In this document: piece after piece, positions 1 to 6,944 of the stretch
How the letters are laid out: the number at the start of each line of letters is the position of its first letter
Numbering within the stretch: the stretch's first letter is position 1
Origin: Microbulbifer sp. MI-G
GTDB lineage: Bacteria; Pseudomonadota; Gammaproteobacteria; Pseudomonadales; Cellvibrionaceae
Reading direction: 5' to 3'
Length of the DNA stretch: 64,000 nt
Assembly (NCBI RefSeq): GCF_030440425.1
Contig: NZ_CP098023.1
Coordinates: 4,299,001 to 4,363,000, forward strand
Notes under the pieces: generated by a model
Database searches by the model: none
Told to the model about the DNA's origin: nothing
Seen by the model: only the letters and a program-made list of their open reading frames with translations
Program-made: the position numbers and the translations under genes

Positions 1-159
1 TGCGACATTCTTAGTAAGAATCTCCGTGGTATTTTTTGAACGTACCAGGCCCGCCTCCAGCATTGCAAAACCGGCAGCCATCCACATCACCAGCGCGCCA
101 CACATCAAAAAATAAAAGGTATCAATTGCATATTGCAACTGATAGATTTGGTTCTCCAT
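1..159 (-). CDS. amtB: Ammonium transporter AmtB, N-terminal part (cut by window edge)
   Basis: The first 53 codons of an ammonium channel; the rest lies beyond base 1. It begins MENQIYQLQYAID and contains the Amt signature stretch ALVMWMAAGFAMLEAGLVR followed by SKNTTEILTKN, which forms the first pore helices of this family. The protein would sit in the inner membrane and conduct ammonia/ammonium. The ATG at 157-159 is preceded on the minus strand by a purine-rich GGAGAGGAAA ribosome site. It follows glnK by 57 bases in the same direction, the standard glnK-amtB pairing, in which GlnK plugs the channel when nitrogen is plentiful. Only the N-terminus is visible, so integrity cannot be judged. 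Confidence 0.93.
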   Translation of the reverse strand, partial: MENQIYQLQYAIDTFYFLMCGALVMWMAAGFAMLEAGLVRSKNTTEILTKNVA

Positions 160-216
160 TTTCCTCTCCGTTCAAATCTGAATATTTCTTAACAGTATGT
201 TTTGAAAATTATGGCC

Positions 217-555
217 CTAAATAGCATTGCTTCCGGTTTCTCCGGTGCGTATACGCACTACCTGTTCAAGGTTGGCTACAAAAATTTTGCCATCGCCAAT
301 CTTTCCGTTTTGCGCACTGGAGCCGATGACTTCCAGCACCCCATCCAGTTGTTGCTCAGTAACCGCTATTTGCAGCATGGTTTTGGGCAGGAAATCCACT
401 GCGTATTCTGCACCGCGATATAGTTCCGTATGTCCTTTTTGCCGGCCAAATCCCTTAACCTCACTGACAGTCACGCCATTTATACCCGCCCCTCTCAAAG
501 CATCCCGTACTGCAACCAGTTTAAAAGGTTTAATAATTGCAGTGATCAGCTTCAT
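217..555 (-). CDS. glnK: Nitrogen regulatory protein P-II (GlnK)
   Basis: A 112-residue PII signal protein, the normal family length. The T-loop reads KGFGRQKGHTELYRGAEY, with Tyr51 in the position that is uridylylated in GlnB/GlnK. The C-terminal part carries the GKIGDGKIFV segment that binds ATP, ADP and 2-oxoglutarate. It senses nitrogen and carbon status in the cytoplasm and controls its partners by direct binding. Placement directly upstream of amtB argues for GlnK rather than GlnB. It is probably co-transcribed with the upstream outer-membrane protein gene (48-base gap). I looked for a sigma-54 promoter upstream of the unit and could not identify a convincing one. Confidence 0.96.
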   Translation of the reverse strand: MKLITAIIKPFKLVAVRDALRGAGINGVTVSEVKGFGRQKGHTELYRGAEYAVDFLPKTMLQIAVTEQQLDGVLEVIGSSAQNGKIGDGKIFVANLEQVVRIRTGETGSNAI

Positions 556-603
556 AGCCCCCCCTATAAAAATAATGCCCGCAACTACTTGCGGACGCTT
601 GTC

Positions 604-1323
604 TTACCAAGTGTAGTTTGCGCCAGCGAGCAGCGTTGGCTCACACCAGTTGGTGTCAAAACACGCTCTGTCGCTTATATCTGTGCCAACAAAAGCAGCA
701 CTCAGATTCAGACTGCCAAACTCTTTACTAAGGGTTGCGGAATAATCGATGTAGGAGTCAAATTGGTATAGGAAAATTTCCTCAGAAAAAATATTCAAAC
801 CAATGTGAAGATCCAAACTCAGATCAGATGGCAGAGAAAAACTATACTCCACGTAAGGATAATAAAAAGCGCCAGACTCAGCCCAATAGTCATCGGAGTA
901 AGCAAAACCCAGCGTTAGATTCGAGAATTTTAGACTGCCATATATTTCCTGATAATCCTCATCACGATCACTGCCATGATAAGCGTAATAGATATAGCCA
1001 ATATCGTAGCGCATGGAGTGATTAACTTCCGCAGAGTAACCCCCATAGAAATCCTGTTCATAATCAGTTTCGTCACTGCCGTAATCGAAATCCACTTGTG
1101 AAACCCAAGTGCCCACATAAAAACCATTGCCAACCTCCAGATCTATTCCCGCCTGTATTGCCAGTTGCCCATCGCTTTGACTAATACCGCGAAACCTGTA
1201 GTCCGAGACCAGACCAGCATTGACACTAAAACCAGGGTCATTTTTCTGGGCAAAAGCTGTATCGCTAAGAGCCAGGGCAGCGCCAGTGAAGGCAGTGGCA
1301 ATTTTGTGCATTTTCGTTTTCAC
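604..1323 (-). CDS. TorF-like putative outer-membrane porin (TIGR02001/Gcw_chp family)
   Basis: A 239-residue exported beta-barrel-like protein. A signal peptide (about residues 1-25, ending DTAFA) is followed by alternating aromatic strands and a terminal aromatic residue (ANYTW), as in outer-membrane proteins. The early motif SDYRFRGISQSDG is the hallmark of the Gcw_chp/TIGR02001 family, which is often encoded beside glnK and amtB. The GTG start at 1321-1323 has a GGAGG ribosome site seven bases upstream; an in-frame ATG lies four codons later. It is the first gene of the apparent porin-glnK-amtB unit, which suggests a role in passage of a nitrogen compound across the outer membrane. The actual substrate is unknown. 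Confidence 0.85.
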   Translation of the reverse strand: MKTKMHKIATAFTGAALALSDTAFAQKNDPGFSVNAGLVSDYRFRGISQSDGQLAIQAGIDLEVGNGFYVGTWVSQVDFDYGSDETDYEQDFYGGYSAEVNHSMRYDIGYIYYAYHGSDRDEDYQEIYGSLKFSNLTLGFAYSDDYWAESGAFYYPYVEYSFSLPSDLSLDLHIGLNIFSEEIFLYQFDSYIDYSATLSKEFGSLNLSAAFVGTDISDRACFDTNWCEPTLLAGANYTW

Positions 1324-1678
1324 CTTTGATCCTCCAAGAGTTTATGCATCTGAGTTTTTTGATTCCTGTAATGGCGCCGCCTGCAATCGGTCCTGTACTG
1401 TCGGGTAGACAGAGGGTTTATTGCGTCTTGTGAACCGCTAGCTTCCCAGACACCCAGTGATCGTAAATGGCACACCTACCCGGATAACTGCAGAGTTGAT
1501 GCCAAAGCTGCAACACTGCATAAAATCAATGGGTTGGACAAAAAAAAGGGTGTTGGAATAAATACGAACAGTGCGCCAACAAAGCGGTACGCACCAAGTT
1601 GGTTCTATCGTCCGAAACATGCACCGACATGGTGAGGCTCAAAAAGGACAACGGCCAGAATGGTGCACCCTGAATGAC
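1324..1678. other. Intergenic region between divergent porin-glnK-amtB and ubiK-comM units
   Basis: About 350 bases with no convincing gene. It must hold the promoter of the leftward nitrogen unit; apart from the GGAGG ribosome site at its left edge I see no clear operator or sigma-54 -24/-12 pair. An ATG at 1674 opens a frame that runs into ubiK, but the better ubiK start is further downstream. Confidence 0.6.
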
Positions 1679-1707
1679 TTTTGCGGCGAAATGCTGTGGG
1701 TTACAAT
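1679..1707 (+). promoter_or_regulatory. Putative sigma-70 promoter of ubiK
   Basis: TTTTGC at 1679-1684 and TACAAT at 1702-1707 are separated by 17 bases, a good sigma-70 arrangement. Transcription would begin near 1714. That is downstream of the ATG at 1674, which supports the GTG at 1749 as the real ubiK start and leaves a leader of about 35 bases. Seen in sequence; not tested. Confidence 0.5.
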
Positions 1708-1748
1708 CCGGTGCCAATAGCGACGAATTTCTGAGCGAGGAGTTGCCT

Positions 1749-1991
1749 GTGGCTGCGGATAAACTGCAACAGCTACTGAAAGAACTACAACAACAAGGCG
1801 CTGTAGTCAGCAGTGACCTGCGCAGTGCCCTGGAGGTGTCCCTGGACAGGTTGCCCCTAGTATCCCAGCGCGAGTTCGATACCCAGGTGGATATTCTGCG
1901 ACGTACCCGGGAAAAACTGGCGCGCCTGGAGGACAAAGTGGAAATGCTGGAACAGGCCCTGACCCTAGGAAACAACAAACCCGAAACCTGA
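1749..1991 (+). CDS. ubiK: Ubiquinone biosynthesis accessory factor UbiK
   Basis: An 80-residue coiled-coil protein of the UbiK/YqiC (BMFP) family, an accessory factor that helps the aerobic ubiquinone-synthesis complex (with UbiJ in E. coli). The diagnostic C-terminal segment is LVSQREFDTQVDILRRTREK followed by LARLEDKVEMLEQAL, which aligns with E. coli [20 protein letters not shown]. I place the start at GTG 1749: it has an AGGAG ribosome site six bases upstream, lies downstream of a good promoter, and gives the usual family length of about 80. The ATG at 1674 would add 25 residues with no ribosome site. comM follows after 31 bases, probably in the same transcript. Confidence 0.85.
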   Translation: MAADKLQQLLKELQQQGAVVSSDLRSALEVSLDRLPLVSQREFDTQVDILRRTREKLARLEDKVEMLEQALTLGNNKPET

Positions 1992-2022
1992 GTTCTCGGT
2001 GGGATATTTGCAGGAGGACATT

Positions 2023-3519
2023 GTGAACCTCTCCGTTACCCATGCCCGCGCACAACTCGGAGTCTCTGCCCCATTGGTCACAGTCGAGACACATCTGGCC
2101 AATGGACTTCCCGCCTTCCATATTGTCGGCCTGCCTGAGACAGCGGTGAGAGAGAGCCGCGACCGGGTACGCAGTGCCCTGATCAATAGCCATTTCGAAT
2201 TTCCCCAGCGCCGTATTACGGTCAATCTCGCGCCCGCTGACCTGCCCAAAGAAGGCGGGCGCTACGACCTGGCGATCGCCATCGGTATCCTTGCCGCCTC
2301 CGGCCAGGTACCCTGCGAACCTCTGGAACAATACGAATTTCTCGGCGAACTGGCGCTCACCGGCACTTTGCGCGAGGTCAGTGGCGCCCTGCCTGCAGCT
2401 ATCGCCAGCACCCTTGCCCATCGCAAACTGGTGGTGCCGCAGGCGTGTGGTGCCGATGCCGCCCTGGCGGGAGGCGAAGTCGGCAGCGCCGCTTCACTAT
2501 TGCAGGTATGTGCTGAGCTACATGGGCGTGTACCCCTGCCCCGCGCCATCCCCAAGCCGCAAGAAACCAATGTGCACTGTGCCGATCTTGTCGATGTACG
2601 CGGCCAGTTAAAAGCCCGGCGCGCCCTGGAAGTGGCTGCAGCTGGAGGCCACAACTTGCTTTTCTACGGCCCCCCCGGCACCGGCAAAACCATGCTGGCC
2701 AGCCGTCTGCCGGGCATACTGCCGCCGCTCACAGCCGCCGAGCTGATTGAGGTTTCCGCTGTGTACTCCAGCGCGGGCCTGTCGCACCAGAATCGGCGCC
2801 CTTTCCGCGCGCCTCATCATAGCGCCTCGCCCGTCGCACTGGTGGGAGGTGGCAGTACACCAAAACCCGGGGAGGTCTCGCTGGCCCATCGCGGAGTCCT
2901 GTTCCTGGATGAAATGCCGGAGTTTCCCCGCCAGGCACTGGAAATACTGCGCGAGCCCCTGGAGAACGGTGAAGTGCGTATCTCCCGCGCACAAGCCCAG
3001 GTCACCTTTCCCGCCAGCTTCCAGCTAGTGGGCGCCATGAACCCCTGCCCCTGTGGGTATTTGGGGGAGAATCGCTGTCGCTGCTCACCGGACCAGATTG
3101 GCCGCTACCGCAACAAACTTTCCGGACCACTACTGGACCGCATTGACATGCAGGTGGAGGTCAGCGCCATGAACGCCGCCCAATTGCAGGACACCCCCAC
3201 TGGCGAACCCTCTACCGTGGTGCGCACTCGGGTGTGCACCGCCCGTGAAAGACAGATTCGACGCCAGGGCAGGGTCAACACCCTTTTGCAGGGTGTCGAG
3301 TTGGAAAAGCACTGTGCACTGGGAAACAATGAAAAGCATCTGATGAGACAGTCTATAGAAAAACTGGGGCTCTCGGCGCGCAGCTACCACCGTATACTCA
3401 GGGTCGCCCGCACCCTGGCAGACCTTGCAGGCGCTGAAAGAACCGGTACAGCACATATTTCCGAAGCCCTTGCCTATCGCAATCTGGACAGACGCCGAGC
3501 CATCACAGCCTCGACCTAA
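2023..3519 (+). CDS. comM: ComM/YifB family Mg-chelatase-like AAA+ ATPase
   Basis: A 498-residue protein of the YifB/ComM family. In Haemophilus and Vibrio, ComM is a hexameric helicase that drives branch migration of incoming DNA during natural transformation. The N-terminal Lon-type fold begins NLSVTHARAQLGVSAP and contains NGLPAFHIVGLPETAVRESR. The Walker A motif GPPGTGKT is at residues 216-223 and Walker B is LFLDEMPEF near 295. A cysteine-rich CPCGYLGENRCRC segment follows, and the C-terminal domain reads SARSYHRILRVARTLADL. GTG 2023 is preferred over GTG 1999: AGGAGGA lies four bases upstream and it matches the family N-terminus. It follows ubiK. Presence of comM alone does not prove natural competence. 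Confidence 0.95.
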   Translation: MNLSVTHARAQLGVSAPLVTVETHLANGLPAFHIVGLPETAVRESRDRVRSALINSHFEFPQRRITVNLAPADLPKEGGRYDLAIAIGILAASGQVPCEPLEQYEFLGELALTGTLREVSGALPAAIASTLAHRKLVVPQACGADAALAGGEVGSAASLLQVCAELHGRVPLPRAIPKPQETNVHCADLVDVRGQLKARRALEVAAAGGHNLLFYGPPGTGKTMLASRLPGILPPLTAAELIEVSAVYSSAGLSHQNRRPFRAPHHSASPVALVGGGSTPKPGEVSLAHRGVLFLDEMPEFPRQALEILREPLENGEVRISRAQAQVTFPASFQLVGAMNPCPCGYLGENRCRCSPDQIGRYRNKLSGPLLDRIDMQVEVSAMNAAQLQDTPTGEPSTVVRTRVCTARERQIRRQGRVNTLLQGVELEKHCALGNNEKHLMRQSIEKLGLSARSYHRILRVARTLADLAGAERTGTAHISEALAYRNLDRRRAITAST

Positions 3520-4519
3520 CTTGACCCTATAAAAATACCCCGCAGTGTGCCTCCGGTATTGGGTCAGTTTCAGCGCTGCGTGACGCCTTTGGGTGTTGCA
3601 CAGTTTTAAAATGAATGAAACTTTCGTCCGATAGCAATATCTGGGTGCAGCTTTGCTGTAAATGGAATTCCACCTGTAAATATAGAAACTTACCGGAAAC
3701 TGAGGAGAACATAAAATTAGCCGAAGACTTGATGTATTACGATCCTCGATATATCGCTGACAAGGTCCCAAGCTTTAATGAGTCAACCGCTAAAGGCATT
3801 TGGCTGGTCTGCTTTGTGCGATCTACAGACGAAAAACCCAGCTGTCGTATAACATATAGTATGAGGATTCCGCCTATTGCGACAAGTACAGATTCCCCTA
3901 AATCAGGTTTTAAAACTTCTACTCCCAAGCTGACTATTTTCCGGGCATTAAAATCTGGATTATTCCATGAGCTTTCACCGCAACAACAAGAGTGAGCACA
4001 TTCGCTGCTGGAACGTTTTTCAGAAGATATTCTTTCAGCTAGTTCCGGTTTGCTTAGAGAGCCTATAGGAAATCAAAATAGCTTCAGATCAGAAAATTAG
4101 CGATAGAGTCCTTGATTTTGCAACTGACTGTGCCGCCTATCAACCATCGTCAGAAGATTTACTGAACCAACCGCTCCAAGGAGTAGCCTACTACTGCACC
4201 TTCTTCGTGATCGCTATGTTCGCATCATTATGCAAAAAGGCTATATCGTTGGTTTCAACAGCAGGTTCAGAGATCAATACCTCAAGTGCGCATTGGTTTC
4301 CAGGCCCGACATAGGCAAGGGAGTTGGTCGTTGCGAGGTAGCAGGATTAGAGCGACTGCACTCTACGGTGAATGATCAGCCCTTGACAGAGTATGTAGCT
4401 TCACTCAAAGTGAACAAAAAACAATCAAATAGACATTCCAGGAAGAAGCTGGATCGTGGATGCGAAGTAGCTTAATGCAACAAGTCCGCCTAACCTACCC
4501 AGGTTTGCTGAGAGACAAT

Positions 4520-4542
4520 TTCATGATATAATATATCATTTC
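4520..4542. promoter_or_regulatory. Zur-box-like palindrome
   Basis: A perfect 17-base palindrome with 8-base arms (ATGATATA-A-TATATCAT, 4523-4539). Compared base by base with the E. coli-type Zur box written from memory, GAAATGTTATA-W-TATAACATTTC, 18 of 23 positions agree, with one symmetrical change in each core half. zur itself lies 750 bases downstream. Being AT-rich, the match could be chance. The only nearby downstream frame is the doubtful small membrane protein at 4699. Confidence 0.35.
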
Positions 4543-4698
4543 TGGGATATTATGGGATCAAGCGTACTTCTAAGTTGAGTACGAAAGGGCTGTGAGAGAT
4601 ATTGTGGCAATAGTTGCTTCTGGCAGGCACTGTGTGCTGACCCCAGTGTCACCAACCCTGGGAGGCCTCGGAATTCGGGTGCGTTACTGAAGGAACAC

Positions 4699-4917
4699 TT
4701 GTCCCACCTGGCTCTGGCAGGTTTCCCCATCTCCTCTCGGCATCATCAACGCCATTTGGTAATGATTGTCGGATTTTCTGGGGCGCTGTTGCTGCTAGTC
4801 GCCCTTTGCCTCGCAGGTATCTGGGAAGTGTTTGTCAGTAGTGTGGGAGCCGCCCTGTTGGTGGTGGTCCAAGGGGTAAACCGGCATTTGATGTTACGAG
4901 TGGCGCCGGCTGATTAG
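4699..4917 (+). CDS. Possible small membrane protein (doubtful)
   Basis: A 72-codon frame starting with TTG, or 51 codons from the ATG at 4762. The translation is dominated by two hydrophobic stretches (MIVGFSGALLLLVALCLAGI and FVSSVGAALLVVV), consistent with a two-helix membrane peptide. Neither start has a convincing ribosome site and I recognise no family. It is the only frame in the 3.5-5.3 kb gap with a clear structural signature. It lies downstream of the Zur-like palindrome. It could equally be a chance frame or the remnant of a longer membrane gene. Confidence 0.25.
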   Translation: MSHLALAGFPISSRHHQRHLVMIVGFSGALLLLVALCLAGIWEVFVSSVGAALLVVVQGVNRHLMLRVAPAD

Positions 4918-5291
4918 AAAAGAGGCAATGAAATTAAGACGGTAGCTGGTAATATAGCTCGTTATTGCACGGCAAGGAGATGATTACAGTCGCGATCCAG
5001 GCAGAAAGAGCCACATTGAGCTAAAGTGACCGGCAGCTTGCCTATGTTCATGCACCAGGTAACCCTGTCAGGAGACAGGCAATGGGGCAGGCTGTACGCA
5101 CTTTCATCAAATCCTATCCCTTGCCGGCTATACATTTAAAGGTGAGAATCCGGCGTCATTCAACAGTATCATTGTGACGCTATTTAGGGGTTTTCTAATC
5201 TCCATGAGATTGCAATGCAGTGGATTGGCTTCAACGGTCAAGTGCCAGCCTGCTCACTGGAAAAGACATTGAACTGCGGATGAAATAGGCT

Positions 5292-5759
5292 ATGAAAGCA
5301 TCCCAAATAAAACAGGCCTTGAGTGTGGCAGAGCAGACCTGCCGAAATTCAGGGGTCAGTCTGACCGAGAAACGCAGAAATGTACTTAGCATATTGCTGC
5401 GGTCAAAAACTCCGCTCTCTGCTTATGAGATTGCAGAGCAGTACCAATGGGATTATGACAATTCAATCCCGGCTATGTCCGTTTATCGGATGCTGGATTT
5501 TCTGGCTGAAGAAAACTTGGTCCACAAGCTCAATTCAGAGAACAAATATTTGGCGTGTGCGCATATCGCCTGTGATCACAGTCATCAAATCCCGCAATTT
5601 TTGATCTGCAATCGCTGTAGCAAAGTGCGGGAAATAGGTATCAAACCCGAAGTCATCGCCGCACTGCGCGATACGGTTGAAAGTGCCGGCTATCACTTTC
5701 AAACGTCACAGCTGGAGCTGGAATGTCTCTGTGATGAATGCGGCCGGGATGCAGCTTAG
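5292..5759 (+). CDS. zur: Fur-family zinc uptake regulator Zur
   Basis: A 155-residue Fur-family repressor. The winged-helix part (about residues 1-80) ends with SVYRMLDFLAEENLVHKL, as in Zur. Structural-zinc cysteines are C106-x2-C109 and C147-x2-C150. Residues matching the regulatory zinc site of E. coli Zur can be picked out: His78, Cys89, His96 or His98, and a Glu near 114. With zinc bound it would repress zinc-import and zinc-saving genes. It overlaps the downstream zinc GTPase by 22 bases, an arrangement that fits joint zinc homeostasis. The start is the ATG at 5292. Assignment to Zur rather than Fur rests on the segment CDHSHQIPQFLICNRC and on the neighbour. Confidence 0.9.
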   Translation: MKASQIKQALSVAEQTCRNSGVSLTEKRRNVLSILLRSKTPLSAYEIAEQYQWDYDNSIPAMSVYRMLDFLAEENLVHKLNSENKYLACAHIACDHSHQIPQFLICNRCSKVREIGIKPEVIAALRDTVESAGYHFQTSQLELECLCDECGRDAA

Positions 5760-6763
5760 TGGCAGATAAAGAACGGATACGCGAAGTACCGACAAATGTC
5801 ATTACCGGCTTTCTCGGTGTCGGTAAGACAACGGCAATTCGTCACCTTCTGGAAAACAAGCCTGCTGATGAGCGCTGGGCGGTGTTGGTCAATGAGTTTG
5901 GTGAGGTGGGCGTTGATGGCGCACTTTTTGAATCCGGGAAGAAAGGCACAGTATATATTCGGGAAGTACCCGGTGGTTGTATGTGCTGTGCGGCCGGCCT
6001 GCCTATGCAGGTTGCACTGAATCAGCTGCTGGCCAGCGCAAGGCCCCATCGGCTGCTGATTGAACCCACTGGACTTGGCCATCCGCACGAGGTATTGATG
6101 GCGCTGTCCGAGGCTGTCAGAAATGGTGTGCTGGACCTTCGCAGTACTCTTACACTGGTGGATGCAGGGTGTATTGCGGAAGAGCGCTACCGGTACAATG
6201 AGACTTTTCGCCAGCAGCTGGAGGTGGCCGATCTGGTGGTGGCAAACAAGTCCGACCTCTATGGTCCCCAGGATTTGGAAAACCTACACCGCTTTCTGTC
6301 TTGTTTGGGGAACGGCGCGGTTAAACCGCTGCAAGCGGTAGAACAAGGTCGCATCAAGATCGATTGGCTGCAGACCCCAAGTAATTTCCAGATTGCCTCT
6401 GGTCACCAGCATCAACAACCGGCTCTGCAGTCGTTGGATACACAGGAACCGCTACCGGAGTGTGGCTATATCCGCCTGGAGAACAGCGGTGAGGGGTACC
6501 ACAGTTGCGGTTGGCGCTTTGCTCCCGGGCATGTGTTTGATTATGAGCGACTTTTTTCTCTGATCAGTGGTGCCGAAATTGAAAGGATGAAGGGCGTTTT
6601 TATCAGTGAGCAGGGTGTGTTCGGGTTTAACAAGGCGGGCCAGGTCTTGACCGTTTTGGAACTTGATGACACGATGGAAAGCCGGATAGAGATAATAGAC
6701 TGCAAGCAGCGGGACTGGGATGGGATGGAATCTTCCTGGATCGGTGCACTGGCGGATGGCTGA
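5738..6763 (+). CDS. yeiR: CobW/COG0523 zinc-binding GTPase, YeiR type
   Basis: A 341-residue G3E-family GTPase resembling E. coli YeiR along its length. The Walker A motif GFLGVGKT is at residues 24-31. The metal-binding motif GGCMCC has Cys81, Cys83 and Cys84. EPTGLGHP and the guanine-specifying NKSD motif follow, then a histidine-containing stretch (SGHQHQQ) and a C-terminal CobW domain. These proteins are thought to deliver zinc to client enzymes when zinc is short. ATG 5738 lies inside the end of zur; GTG 5759, which overlaps the zur stop codon, is an alternative start in the same frame. Translational coupling with zur is likely. Confidence 0.92.
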   Translation: MRPGCSLVADKERIREVPTNVITGFLGVGKTTAIRHLLENKPADERWAVLVNEFGEVGVDGALFESGKKGTVYIREVPGGCMCCAAGLPMQVALNQLLASARPHRLLIEPTGLGHPHEVLMALSEAVRNGVLDLRSTLTLVDAGCIAEERYRYNETFRQQLEVADLVVANKSDLYGPQDLENLHRFLSCLGNGAVKPLQAVEQGRIKIDWLQTPSNFQIASGHQHQQPALQSLDTQEPLPECGYIRLENSGEGYHSCGWRFAPGHVFDYERLFSLISGAEIERMKGVFISEQGVFGFNKAGQVLTVLELDDTMESRIEIIDCKQRDWDGMESSWIGALADG

Positions 6764-6944
6764 TAGAGCTGGTCCCATTTTTTTGTTAACCAACTGAAAA
6801 GCAACAATTTTTAGAGTGCTGGCGGGTTATAAGCATTTTTATCTGCTCCCCCCGGGACGGAATCAACCGCGCTAAATTTAACAATAACTTTCTTAAAGAG
6901 AGTGCATATCTGAAATGCACTTAGTTGCAACCTGAAGTAAACCA

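Larger units (their letters stand above)
3520..5291. other. Gene-poor region of about 1.8 kb
   Basis: No recognisable gene lies between comM and zur. Several short open frames exist on both strands (for example 3615-3995 and 4230-4475 on plus, 3737-3928 on minus), but none has both a good ribosome site and similarity to a family I know. An open frame without a start codon also runs across about 4080-4310 on plus. Base composition looks more AT-rich than the surrounding genes. It may be decayed genes or transferred DNA; I cannot decide. It contains the Zur-box-like palindrome at 4520-4542 and a small membrane-type open frame at 4699-4917. Confidence 0.5.

Noticed and set aside
1324..1673. Sigma-54 promoter for the porin-glnK-amtB unit
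   Set aside because: Expected for nitrogen genes, but no GG-N10-GC pair with good flanks was found on the minus strand.
5197..5211. AATCTC-CAT-GAGATT inverted repeat upstream of zur
   Set aside because: Only six-base arms, does not resemble a Zur or Fur box, and such repeats are common by chance.
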